A DNA stretch of 64,000 nt, from NCBI GenBank assembly GCA_014529385.2, contig CM043968.1, forward strand, positions 26,609,013-26,673,012, given 5' to 3'. This stretch comes from Adiantum capillus-veneris (Eukaryota; Streptophyta; Polypodiopsida; Polypodiales; Pteridaceae). Made by a program: the position numbers and the translations under genes. This document shows positions 48,503 through 58,180 of this stretch, in pieces. The notes under the pieces were generated by a model, which was not told the origin of the DNA, made no database searches, and was given only the letters and a program-made list of their open reading frames with translations. How positions within the stretch are numbered: position 1 is the first letter of the stretch; each line of letters opens with the position of its first letter.

Positions 48503-51500
48503 TTAAGAGATCTCTCTCTCATCCTCGCATAACTCAGCATAACTTCCTATATCTATATAGAGCTCTCCGTTTAAACACATATCCTCTGTTTCATTTTGTA
48601 GCTCCTCTGCATGCACCCCATATAGAGTAGTAGCATCTTGATGCTCGTCTGGCACCACCGCAGCGGCTTCTGATTGAGCATCTTCTCTGATCTCCTCCAT
48701 TGATGCCGTTGTGATTGGCACATGGTAGCCTTCATACGTCCTTGCACTACGAGGGGCTACCTCTATGACGTACCACCAGTTTGATGTAGACTTTGTAGGA
48801 TGAAATATTACTTGCCAGAGCCACATAACTTACATGAGAGCTTTCAAGCACATAACTTGTAAAAGGGGGATGTTAACTATTTACATACTTACTTGTTCAC
48901 AATGCTCGGGTAGTACGAAAGTGTCTCTTAGGTCAGTCCATTTCTTAGTAGAATCCACCTCAAGAAAACCAGACTCTCCTCTACACACAGTAGCGTTGCG
49001 ACCCTCCATGATTATCTTGAACCATTGCACGTCGAACAAGTCGACAAAAAATCCTCTGTAATCGATCCTCAAAATCTCTTGTAGCGTGCCGAAGTAAGTG
49101 AGTTCCGCCACCATAGGATCTGCATCAGAGGAACGTCGTCGACTAGACTGTTCAAATTTTGCCATGATTCCACAATCTTGAGTAAAACGCTTTTTGTCGA
49201 TCCGTTCCACCCTAAAATGTCGACCTTTACACCATGCTGCTGTGTATAACTTATACTACAACGAACAAAGATTATGAGTGGCCGTTCAAACGTTTAGAAA
49301 TAAAGTCACTAGCTAGTCGTACATTGCAAACTTACCTTGGTCGCGCAACCCCGAGAGTACTCCCACTCTTCCTCAGTCACTTCGTCACCGCATTGTTGTG
49401 CACTTTTCAATTGGTTGTGCAACCATCTTAAGCTCATGAATGTTGGTAGGCTCTCCAGAACCGTCGGATAGTGCATCGGTGGTCGTCTTCCCCGTCTCCA
49501 CTCGATTCATGCCCTTTGTCGCTCTTGCTTTGCATCCTCATATTGTGAAATCTACTTTTGCATCACTGGATTGTGAAGCATGCAAAATCGGTTGATTTTA
49601 GCCTCTAGATCTTCCCTCATCTTCTTCTCAACACCGAGATTGCACATGACAATCCCAGATATGCGCTCATCATCTATGGTTCGCCATAGCATGTCCCGGG
49701 CTTTATCAAATCCGTCTAGCCACTCTCCAATGTACACTAGGGACTCTGATACCAACCAACCTTCTGCCATGCTACCCTTCGGACGTGCCTTTTGACGCAC
49801 ATATCCCTTAAGCGTTTTCATGAAACGTTCTAAGAAGAACATCCATCTGGAATGAACTGTGCCAGCTATTTCCACCTCATCAACTATGTGAACAAGAAGA
49901 TGCACCTGAATGGTTAGCATGGTAGTAGGAAAATGTTTCTCAAACATGCACACAAGCTCCGCAGCATTTAGTTTGGCAAATGGTATGGAGTCTACGTTGA
50001 TCTCTTTTTGTGAGATCCATTGCACCAGCTTTGCAAGTTTGTAGATTGTGTTACGGATGTCGAGAGACAAACATCCCTCAATGGCAACCGGTAAAATAAA
50101 CTGTAAAGTATGTGCAACAATGATATTAAAGTCCGCATTTTATGCAATGATATTAAAGTCCACTATGAACGTACCTAACACATTTTATGCCAATCGTGTG
50201 ACTTCAAACCGGTAAGCTTTCCTTCTTTAGTAAAACACGTTCGGAGCGAGTGCATTACGCCAGTGGGGGTCCGCAAAGATCGAATGGTCTCTTTTACTTT
50301 GCGTTCTTGGGCTCCTGTGAAAATCCATGGTGCTTTAGGGAGTTTTATCGATCCATCAGACGCTGTTTGCGGCCAATATTGCTCCATATGATTCACATTT
50401 CTAAGGTCAACTCTGGCTCCCAAAGTATCTTTCTTGCCGGTCAGATGGTCCCATAGTAGATTACCCACATTCTTGAATATGTGCATTGGATCGAGCAAGT
50501 GATTGATCATGAGTCGGGGCCAGTATGGTACCTCGTACCATAGAGATAGTCTCTTCATCCCTGGAGGCAATCCGTCATCGCACATCTCCTTCTGCTCTAA
50601 CCATGCTTGTGCAGACATCCTTGGTGGCTCTCTTCCCAAAAAGCCGTCGCGTAACACATGATTCTCTGGAAGATACGCTTGATGACCTTCGTAGATTTGC
50701 TTCTTCAGTGAGGGCGCCCTACGTGCATTCAGTCTAGGTCCACATGTGACACATGCTCTGTATCCGCTTGTTTGAAGCCCTGTATGTATACACATGATAA
50801 TAGATCAACTATGGGAAAAAACAAGATTTACAGTGTCTGAGTGAGGAGTGTCAATAGATCACCTGAGCATTCTGTTAGCCCGGGATAGTCATGCATTGTC
50901 CACATTAGAATGCCTCTGATCAAAGCATTCCGTCGTCCTGTGTGTCGGCTCATATCCACCACCTCTATGCCAATCCACAATTGTTGTAGCTCTTCCAATA
51001 GTGGACAAAGATACACATCCATATTCTCCACTTTACATCGCCTTGGCACAATCAAGCTTAGCCATAGGTGCCCCTTCTTCGTAGTCAACCACGGGGGAAT
51101 GTTGTAGTTGACGATGACAACGGGCCATACACTGTAAGATGTTGATCTTTGACCAAATGGATTTACGCCATCCATAGCCAGGCCTAAGCGCAAATTTCGA
51201 GCTTCCCTGGCAAAATCCGACCATGTTCCATCTATATGTTTCTAGGCTGCGCAATCTGCAGGAATTCGTAGCACACCATCCGAAGATTTATTCTCCTCAT
51301 GCCATGATGCTAGGGCGGCCATGGACTTACATTCGAAGAAATGCTTGATGCGAGGAAGCAGAGGAAAATGTCGCAAAACCTTTTGTGGAATTTTTGTCCC
51401 GTGGAGATCTACTCGATATCTTTCGGAATCACATTTCGGACACTTCTCCATGTCTATGTATTCCCCTCTGAAAAGAATGCAGTCATTAGGACAAGCGTAG

Positions 51501-52231
51501 ATAGAATTGTAATCCATCCCCAAGTTTCGCAAAATCTTTCTTGCTTCATCTCGAGAATCTGGCATCACATTGTCAGCTGGTAGTATGTGCTCTTTAAGCA
51601 ATCTACACAACATAAAAATATGATACAGTCGTGTAAAAATCTATCAGATCATTATACATTTAGAGTTTTATTAAAGTAAACTAATTGTAATAGATCACCT
51701 GAAAAGCGTTGTGACGCTAGTGTCACTCCATCCAAACTTTGCCTGCATGTTGAGAAGAACCAGGAGTGCTTTCAATCTAGACATACGTGCTCCATTATAC
51801 AATGGCGTATCGGCTTCACTTTTCATATCATCATAGATAAGCCTTTCTGAATCCATGATCGTCTCGATCATTTCATCAATATCGGGCTCAAACATTGCCT
51901 CGTTGGGAATGTGCTCTGCATGATAATCCCCCGAGCTGTCAGAGGATACATCTTGTGGCCTCACATATGCTGCTTGACCAAAGCGCCTGCGAACACGTCT
52001 ATTGGGTTGCAAGATTGCTGCTTGTTGGCCAGCGTCAGAGTCCGACGAGTTATAATTGGCAACAACTCGATCTATAATAGATGGATCGAACTCGCCAAAT
52101 TCGCGAACGTGCTACAAAGAAACACGTCTTGTCCGTCGCACAGCATGCTTGCATTGATTACAAGGACATAAGACCCTCGTTGAGAGATAGGTGTTTCGGT
52201 TGGACGGTCCCACATCCTCGTCACTACTCAT
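48503..52231 (-). pseudogene. TNP2-like CACTA transposase, nearly complete with stops
   Basis: Six exons can be traced on the minus strand by conserved borders and comparison with CACTA-1: 52231-51699, 51602-50863, 50779-50175, 50100-49336, 49255-48893 and about 48811-48503. Exon 1 has the Transpos_assoc zinc region (CPCNQCKHAV). Exons 2 and 3 have Transposase_21 (GLAMDGVNPFGQRS, WPVVIVNYNIPPWL, LLDPMHIFKNVGNLLWDHL). Exons 3-4 have DUF4218 (LKSHDWHKM, HSRWMFFLERFMKTLKGYV). Exon 5 has DUF4216 (LRIDYRGFFVDLFDVQWF). Lesions are TAG in exon 1 (SL*HVREF), TAG in exon 2 (CAA*KHI, also in CACTA-1), TAG at the end of exon 3, and a stop and frameshift in exon 4. The catalytic region is otherwise well preserved. 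Confidence 0.9.
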
Positions 52232-52293
52232 AATGAGGATAAAAATCTTATAACCTGGACAACAAATTTAATATTCTATTGGCATTCTTCGTC

Positions 52294-52296
52294 TTA

Positions 52297-52332
<36 letters not shown>

Positions 52333-52335
52333 TCT
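52294..52335. repeat. (CT)n microsatellite in CACTA-2
   Basis: CT run with one interruption, just upstream of the transposase gene. Confidence 0.95.
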
Positions 52336-52596
52336 ACCTCACATTCTCTAGTCATGTCCAATCCCCGCACACCTCGGTCTAGAGGTGCACGGAGATCAGA
52401 ACCACCGGGTTATAATCTCGTCTTTATTGGTCAATACCTATATTTGTGGGTACAAGAAATCTACAGACCCACGTCTACATGATACTGCATGTAGTGGACA
52501 AAACCCCTTTGCCTCTTCTCTAGCTGTAGCACTTCACAGCATCTTAACATCTTTTCACAGTAGATCTTTTCACTGTTCGTCTAACTCTAAACCCTA

Positions 52597-52860
52597 AACC
52601 GTAAGTAATTCTTGCGTGGACTCGATCTAACGTAAATAAGCGTAAATCTAACTAAAAATAAACCTAAATCTAATTTAACGTAAGTCTACATCTAACCTAA
52701 TCTTTAACGTCTTTTGGGATAGTTTCCTACAACGTTAAAACTCTCTTCTTCTTGTGTGTGTGTGTGTGTGGGTAAACCTAAATAAACCTAAGTCTAATCT
52801 AATATAACATAAATCTAAATCTAACGTAAATTATGTTATATTAAAAACAAATAACTAAAC
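52597..52860 (-). repeat. Degenerate TTAGATTTA-type array in CACTA-2, proximal part
   Basis: Irregular copies of AACCTAAATCTAA-like units on the plus strand, the complement of the array in CACTA-1 (17317-17720). A second part lies at 53268-53420 beyond the captured fragment. Confidence 0.8.
52696..52775. repeat. Direct repeat left of the captured fragment
   Basis: An approximately 80-bp stretch starting AACCTAATCTTTAACGTC and ending in a TG run recurs at 53398-53478 with few changes. The two copies bracket the HMA-like fragment about 700 bp apart. Confidence 0.9.
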
Positions 52861-52906
52861 TAACAGGGATTATAAGAACCTTAAAACTGATTTAACACAT
52901 AATTTT

Positions 52907-53266
52907 TCACATAACTCGGCAAGAGTTGGCATTCTCATCACTAAAGATGTGAGAGTTAACTTCCGGCAGTGACGCTGCCTCATCTCCATCCACATCTGAC
53001 GACAGCAATTGGCCCTTTGGACCATTCTTGCTCTTGTTACTAACTTTGAAGTTGCTGTTGAATGACTAGAGGTTGTCTAGATGGTCATTGTCGGGGATGT
53101 AGTGACTCTTGCCGCCCTGAAGATCCACCTTCTTCCCTATCTTCTGAAGACATTTCACCAGTACTTTGGGATCGACGGAGCCCACCATGAGTGAAGGCAG
53201 CAATACCCTATATTCCATTGAGGGCTTCTTCACCCGCTTCATGCAGGCATCGCAGTCTATGGAGAC
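52907..53266 (-). pseudogene. Captured host gene fragment: HMA domain (HIPP/copper-chaperone type)
   Basis: From 53266 downward the minus strand reads VSIDCDACMKRVKK, with the CxxC metal-binding motif of heavy-metal-associated domains, and then GSVDPKVLVKCLQKIGKKVD, the typical second half of an HMA domain in plant HIPP proteins. About nine residues of the usual middle part are missing. The frame continues through YIPDNDHLDN to TAG at 53066-53068, then stays open to TGA at 52907-52909 with SNKSKNGPKGQLLSSD, a lysine/glycine/acid-rich tail of the sort that follows HMA domains. An AG precedes the first codon, as at an exon border. Nothing like it is in CACTA-1, so it was gained by this copy or its sublineage. 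No isoprenylation box is visible. Confidence 0.75.
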
Positions 53267-53651
53267 CTAAATCTAATCTAATATAACGTAAATCTAAATC
53301 TAGCGTAAATAAACGTAAATCTAACTAAAAATAAACCTAAATCTAATCTAATTTAACTTAAATAAACCTAAATCTAATTTAACGTAAGTCTACATCTAAC
53401 CTAATCTTTAACGTCTTTTAGGATAGTTTCCTACGACGTTATAACTCTCTTCTTCTTGTGTGTGTGCGCGTGTGTGGATGTGTGTGCCAATAAAAAGAGA
53501 TAAATGGTATAACCTTTCTATCACCCATGCCAAGTATGATAGATTGGTTATGCCATTTCCCTCTTGAATAATAGGTCTTGATTTCAACTCCTCGTCGGCT
53601 AGATCTTTAGGTCTTTTAATTTTAATTAGTTTCCTACGACGTTAAATTAGT

Positions 53652-53870
53652 TTCTCTTTCAATGTGTGTGCGTTTTTTTGTTTATGCATGTTTTCTCTCT
53701 CTTTTCCTCTCTCAATGTGTGCGTTTTTTGTTTATGCATGTTCTCTCTCTCTTTTTCTCTCTCAATGTGTGCGTTTTTTGTTTATGCATGCTCTCTCTCT
53801 CTTTTCCTCTCTCAATGTGTGTGTGCATTCTTTGTTTATGTATGTGTGTGTGCGTTTTTGTTTATGTTTG
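53652..53870. repeat. Minisatellite of about 50-bp units in CACTA-2
   Basis: Four successive units begin CAATGTGTG, contain TTTTTTGTTTATGCATG and end in a CT-rich stretch. CACTA-1 has only about two such units near 17029-17090 on the other strand. The long open frames over it are repeat artefacts. Confidence 0.9.
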
Positions 53871-53872
53871 TA

Positions 53873-53875
<3 letters not shown>

Positions 53876-53912
<37 letters not shown>

Positions 53913-53919
53913 AACACTA

Positions 53920-53966
<47 letters not shown>

Positions 53967-54039
53967 AAGAGGGGAAGGGAACATGAGAGTGAGGAGCATA
54001 CCTGGCTCTCCTTCCTCTCCTCGTGTGTGTGTGTGTGTG

Positions 54040-54085
<46 letters not shown>
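53876..54085. repeat. CT, GT and GA microsatellite cluster in CACTA-2
   Basis: Runs of CT (53876-53908), GT then GA (53919-53956) and GT then GA (54022-54081) lie near the 5' end, corresponding to 16824-17310 in CACTA-1. Confidence 0.95.
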
Positions 54086-54087
<2 letters not shown>

Positions 54088-54110
54088 CGTTACCTACTCC
54101 TTGCTTGAGG

Positions 54111-54151
54111 GCGCCGAAAAACTCAGATCTGAGATCTGAGTTTTTGGGCGC
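54111..54151. repeat. Hairpin-forming palindrome in CACTA-2
   Basis: AAAAACTCAGATCT and AGATCTGAGTTTTT are perfect 14-base complements separated by one base, flanked by GCGCCG and GGGCGC. CACTA-1 has the related structure at 16746-16785. Confidence 0.92.
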
Positions 54152-54357
54152 TCTTTGTTATTTTTTTAGCCCAGCCGGCGTCGCTATGTGAGCGTCGCTA
54201 ATATGAATAGCCTCTTGTAGTGAAAGGCATTGTCTCGTGAGAAGCTCGAAGCTTTCTGCAAAGCTTTGGGATTACTCCCCTTTGTGGACTGATCATGTCC
54301 TCAGGACATGGCACTTCCCTTTATTCATGTGCCAGCTCTCGTTCACCGCATCACTCC

Positions 54358-54367
54358 AGGGGGGATT
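54358..54367 (+). other. Polypurine tract of copia-B
   Basis: AGGGGGGATT abuts the 3' LTR. Confidence 0.85.
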
Positions 54368-54595
54368 TGTTACCATATACATGTGGTAGTGATGTGTGTG
54401 AACACACTAGGGACCGCCGTGGCATTTTTTCCCTCTTTAGGAGGTTTTTTCCCCCGTGCATTGTATATACGCCCATCACTGTAGGGCTATCTATCTTTCC
54501 ATTGCACAACAAGTAACACACTATCTATTGTGTGCCTTGAGCTTCCTTCGTCTTCTCCAAGCTGTGTGTGTTTCTCTGCAACCCTAATTCCAACA
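54368..54595 (+). repeat. 3' LTR of copia-B
   Basis: Pairs with 41533-41759. It starts TGTTACC and ends TTCCAACA, followed by TTTTT. Confidence 0.95.
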
Positions 54596-54600
54596 TTTTT

Positions 54601-55160
54601 GACTTGCAGTTTGCGTTGAGTTTTTGCTCATTTTGCAAAGGAAATTTTGTTCGTTTTTCCTTGTCTTCTCACCATAAAGCTCGCAATGTTATGCCATCTT
54701 GTACAATGGTTGATATATTTCCACTTTGACAGTGATCGATATATTCTCACTTTGATAGTGATCGAGTGTTTACTCTCAATTTGACAGGTTTTGTCAGTTT
54801 GGACCCAATTTGGTGTTCTCGTACCCACTCTCGTAGGAGTGAGGATTAGCATATGCTTGTGTGGCTATAGACTTTGCCAGTCGCACGTTTCACAGGTTTT
54901 TTGCAGATTTTTGTAGGCAGTTTCTCTTGTGGGATGCATTTTTAGCTAGTTTGCTCGCTACTTGCATATATAGTTATGCGCTTTACGCTTGGTTGAGAAG
55001 TTTGTCCCAATTTATGTTTGCAGATAGCAGATTGTGGAGTTGTTTTATGCATATGTGAGCATCGGTTTTGATGCAATTGGTCATGGTTTTCATGATTTTA
55101 TAGTGGTCGAGTGATCTCCCACTTTGTTGCCATTTTGGCGTTCACTTAGTGGCAACAGAT
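54601..55160 (+). other. copia-C internal sequence, non-coding part
   Basis: This continues the copia-C region interrupted at 41532. Phrases such as GATCGAGTG/GGTCGAGTG and ACTCTCGTAG/ACTCTCGCAG recur on both sides of the nested element, showing relatedness. No open frame is recognised. Confidence 0.5.
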
Positions 55161-55997
55161 ATGTGTGACAATCAGAGACGGTGGTCTCCTTCTTGTTGAT
55201 ATGTACGATGTTGGCATTGTGGTCACACAAAGCACATCAGGCGCCGTTGTTTCATGCGTATGAGACATCAACGAAGATCTATGCATGGTGCACATGAGGT
55301 TTTGACACATGCTAGAGCAGTGCCTTCATATGTCAATGACAATGATGTCACATTTGCCTTTAGCGTTCCTCCTGATTACATGTCTTTGAGCAATGACACT
55401 TCTCCACATTGGTTGCTAGATGAGGATGCAGTTTTCCATGTCACACCACATCGTGACTGGTTTATCACCTTCTCTAGTGGGAGTTTGGTTGTCTACACTT
55501 GGCGGATGGTTCGGCGTTTCAAACATAGAGGGTGCATGAGACATTTGTTTGTCTTTGCCCAGTGGTGCATCATACAAGCTACGACATGTGCGCTATGTTC
55601 CTCAACTGAGACAAAGCTTGATCTCAGTGAGATAATTAGCAGACTTTGGTTGTCAGATACTGCAATGGATAGTCTCGATGATGCAATGATTGCAGATAGA
55701 GCAAGAGAGGCAAGTATAGCCAGGTTTGCGCAGATTTTGTCAGTGTTCGAGCATCTCATGTTCAACTTACTAGTATCGTGGCCCGACTTAGCAGCTGCAG
55801 TGGGAGCATTTGCAGCATGGATTGTCTGTCATGTGATGGATGACACTAGCATGATGCATAATAGAGTTTTGCAGACCATACAAAGTAGTCTACGTGATTT
55901 ACATACAAACTCTAGCATGGGTGCGCACACTCGTCTACCACTAGAGCCGATACGAATGCGTGTGGATCAACAGAGTGAGCCAATGGACATAGGGTGA
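55161..55997 (+). pseudogene. copia-C gag/protease-like ORF with an unknown C-terminal part
   Basis: From an ATG at 55161 the frame meets one TGA (55197) and is then open to 55997, about 265 codons. It starts with a perfect CX2CX4HX4C zinc knuckle (CWHCGHTKHIRRRC, 55209-55250). A protease-like segment follows, HWLLDEDAVFHVTPHRDWF (about 55410-55467), where copia proteases have LDSGAS.H.T; the catalytic DSG reads DED. After about 55560 no pol domain follows. Instead there are about 140 residues of unknown type with alanine-rich and hydrophobic stretches (LAAAVGAFAAWIVCHVMDD), ending in EPMDIG. It may be a gag-like structural protein of a non-autonomous family. Confidence 0.6.
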
Positions 55998-56072
55998 GAG
56001 AGTCTCTCACCTAGTTTCTTGTACATACTAGTACTTTAGCTAGTATGCCTCACTTATCGGTGCATTGCCTTT

Positions 56073-56083
56073 AAGTGGGAGTT
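56073..56083 (+). other. Polypurine tract of copia-C
   Basis: AAGTGGGAGTT immediately precedes the right LTR. Confidence 0.8.
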
Positions 56084-56300
56084 TGTTCGGGTAAAGGCGC
56101 TACGTCTTTGCCTGGGGCCGGACGTCCGATGTCCGACCGTCCGTCCATGTGTGTACATACCCTTATTCTTCGTATAGAAAGAATAAGGAGCTACTCACTC
56201 ACACTAGTTCCAGAGGTTGCTCCACCCACACCATCTCGTGCTTCTCCCCTTCCTCACACGCACCGCACCGTGCACGCATCCGCGCACACGCACACTCACA
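56084..56300 (+). repeat. 3' LTR of copia-C
   Basis: Starts TGTTCGGGTAAAGGCG and ends ACACTCACA. It pairs with 39456-39689 and is followed by GTATT against GGATT on the left side. Confidence 0.85.
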
Positions 56301-56305
56301 GTATT

Positions 56306-57539
56306 GAAAAAAAACAAGTGATAAGATCACAAGGCCTGCCTCCAATCAAATATAGCAAAGGAAAAGAAATTAATTTAAAAAAAAAGAAAAACATTAATTT
56401 ATGAAAACCAAATCCACTTCTATGAAACTCAAGGTCAATTTTGAATGTCAAACTTTTGCCTACAATAGGCTCGGAAGATTGGTCACATGGGCTTGAATAT
56501 GAAATACCAACAAAATATTGTTTTTGCTAGGGCTTCCTATGCCACTTCGGCCCTCTTCCTTATTCGAGCTTGAATATGAAATACCAACAAAATATTGTTT
56601 GTGCTAGGGCCTCCTAAGCCACTTCAACCCTCTTCCTTCTCTTGATGTACTACAACTCTCTATAGCACCACCCCTTGCTATCTACTTCGTATCTTCTACC
56701 CACATTTCTACCCACATTCACCACTTTTTCTCTACAATACAATCTTGCCCTCGTTGACACCTCACACCTTGTGATCCATGTATGTGCCCTTTGTAACACA
56801 AAAGTCTTTTTTTGTGTAGTTTTGTTCCTCTACATAAATCTAGCATATGCATAGATGACTAGCTCACCCTTAGAGAAGCATGTACTTTTTGAAGAGCAAA
56901 GAGAATCTCTCTTCAGAAAGACACTTATGAAAGTGTTATTTGATTATCTTGCCCATGAGAAGCCCAATTAGGGGAGAGAGGCACTATCAGGAGCGGGAGT
57001 GTGAAACCATTCTTGAAGAGGGTTTGGTGAAGGAAAGAGGAAAGAAAGCAATTGAGAGATCCACGTTTGGCATTGCAAGGTAGATGTCTACTCCTTTCAA
57101 GAAAACGATCTCTTCTTAAACTATTTATGTAGAGATACTTTGTGATTTTTTGTTGGTCTTTTCAAAACGTTTCTTGCAAAAAAATAAAATAAAAAGAGAT
57201 AAAAATCAAAACCAAAAAAATATTTTATGTTTTTAGTAAGTAAAGATAAATTTAATAAGCATAGAAAATAATAAAATAAACTTTTTTGAAATCCTTAAAT
57301 GAAAAAACCCTTTATCAAGATCTCATATCATGGGATCAAACTCCTATGAATATACCCTTTATTCATTTGTTCTCTAAAGCCTTTGTCAAGCACGCCAAAA
57401 AGTGAATGCCCCTTTGGACCTTGGGAGAATAGTATTTAAAAGGCTATGATCTCCTACTGGCTACAACTTTCACCTTTCATTACACAGAATCTCCCCAAGA
57501 TGCTTCAACATCTCCAATTAGCACCTCCAATCAACCCAC
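56306..57539. repeat. Anonymous DNA with a 77-bp tandem duplication
   Basis: No gene is seen. A unit starting GCTTGAATATGAAATACC at 56491 is repeated at 56568 with a few changes (period 77). Confidence 0.8.
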
Positions 57540-57640
57540 GATTTAAAACCATTGCTATGGACATGATTTGACCTCAGCACGTAGGAGAACAAAGACTCAA
57601 GCTTAACCACTAGGCTACACGCCTGTGTTGCCCTATGGTC
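57540..57640 (-). repeat. SINE-like, tRNA-derived segment
   Basis: On the minus strand TAGCCTAGTGGTTAAGC (57617-57601) is a good polymerase III A box. About 30 bp further on GAGGTCAAATC (57574-57564) resembles a B box. This pairing is characteristic of plant SINE heads. The body and tail are not defined. Confidence 0.5.
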
Positions 57641-58018
57641 TCCCCTTAAGCATTAAAAAAAACAATCCCCCCCCCCCCCTACCCTAGCCCCCTACCCTTT
57701 CTCCTTTACCTTTTTTTTTGCCCACGCTTCTCTTTTTTCTTCCCCCCCCAAACTAATTAATTAATAGGTTTGTGAAAAAGTCGTTTTGGCTCCCTAGTGA
57801 CTTGGCTTTAGAGCAATAAAATCTTTTTATTTCTTAGGAGATTCCGAGCTTCCTAAGGTATCTAATAAGCTTCACAAAGCAGTGCGAGTAGCAATTGGGC
57901 AGGCAATATCGCAACGAGTAGGATAGGCAACATCAACATCGCGAGCATCATTGGTGCCCCTCACTATTGCCTTTGGTTTCCTCTCTCTCTCTCTCTCTCT
58001 CTCCCCCCGCCCCCCCCC

Positions 58019-58049
<31 letters not shown>

Positions 58050-58110
58050 CACCCCCCCCCCCCCCCCCCCCCTCCCCCCCCTCGACCCACTGAAGCTCTA
58101 TCGAGTGCAT

Positions 58111-58180
<70 letters not shown>

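Larger units (their letters stand above)
46306..54222 (-). mobile_element. CACTA (En/Spm) DNA transposon, CACTA-2
   Basis: On the plus strand it begins CACTACAAGAGG and ends CCTCTTGTAGTG. Both genes read on the minus strand, so the 5' end is at 54222. It is the youngest layer of the nest. Compared with CACTA-1 it keeps the full exon set of the transposase, an intact second gene, a larger minisatellite and an extra captured HMA-type gene fragment at 52907-53266. Confidence 0.97.
42123..54292 (+). pseudogene. copia-B gag-pol pseudogene, split by CACTA-2
   Basis: The start ATG at 42123 gives MANNNTDVFKMFAAED. Gag runs to about 42970 with stops. The zinc knuckle CHYCKANDHLIKQC is near 42986-43027. 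The protease active site reads FDNGATKH (43240-43263) instead of DSGA. Gag-pre-integrase follows (about 43560-43800) with frameshifts, then integrase (about 43840-44400): HSDVCG keeps the first Asp, the second site reads SN*GGEY (44038-44052), and QNGVAERKNKS keeps the Glu. RT (about 44980-45640) retains YVDD (45419-45430) but has lost about 45 bp at its start. RNase H motifs SDSDWGGC and SCEAEYMA are clear. CACTA-2 splits the last codons: reading resumes in frame at 54226 and ends GLLPFVD then TGA at 54290-54292. Confidence 0.93.
41533..54595 (+). mobile_element. Ty1/copia LTR retrotransposon (copia-B) interrupted by CACTA-2
   Basis: Bounded by LTRs of 227 and 228 bp that differ at roughly a dozen positions by eye, with an intact primer site, polypurine tract and TSD. 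With CACTA-2 and one TSD copy removed the element is about 5.1 kb, a normal copia size. It belongs to the same family as copia-A at 1582-7462 and sits inside copia-C. Confidence 0.96.
39456..56300 (+). mobile_element. Outer copia-like LTR element, probably non-autonomous (copia-C)
   Basis: LTRs at 39456-39689 and 56084-56300 share blocks such as GGTTGCTCCACCCACACC and TCTCGTGCTTCTCCCCTTCC. The left LTR is followed by an initiator-Met primer site and the right one is preceded by a polypurine tract. The flanks GGATT and GTATT are an imperfect 5-bp TSD. Without the nested copia-B (41533-54595) the internal region is only about 3.3 kb and holds a zinc knuckle and a decayed protease but no integrase, RT or RNase H. 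Movement would need proteins from another copia. LTR divergence is clearly greater than in copia-B, so this is the older layer. Confidence 0.85.
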
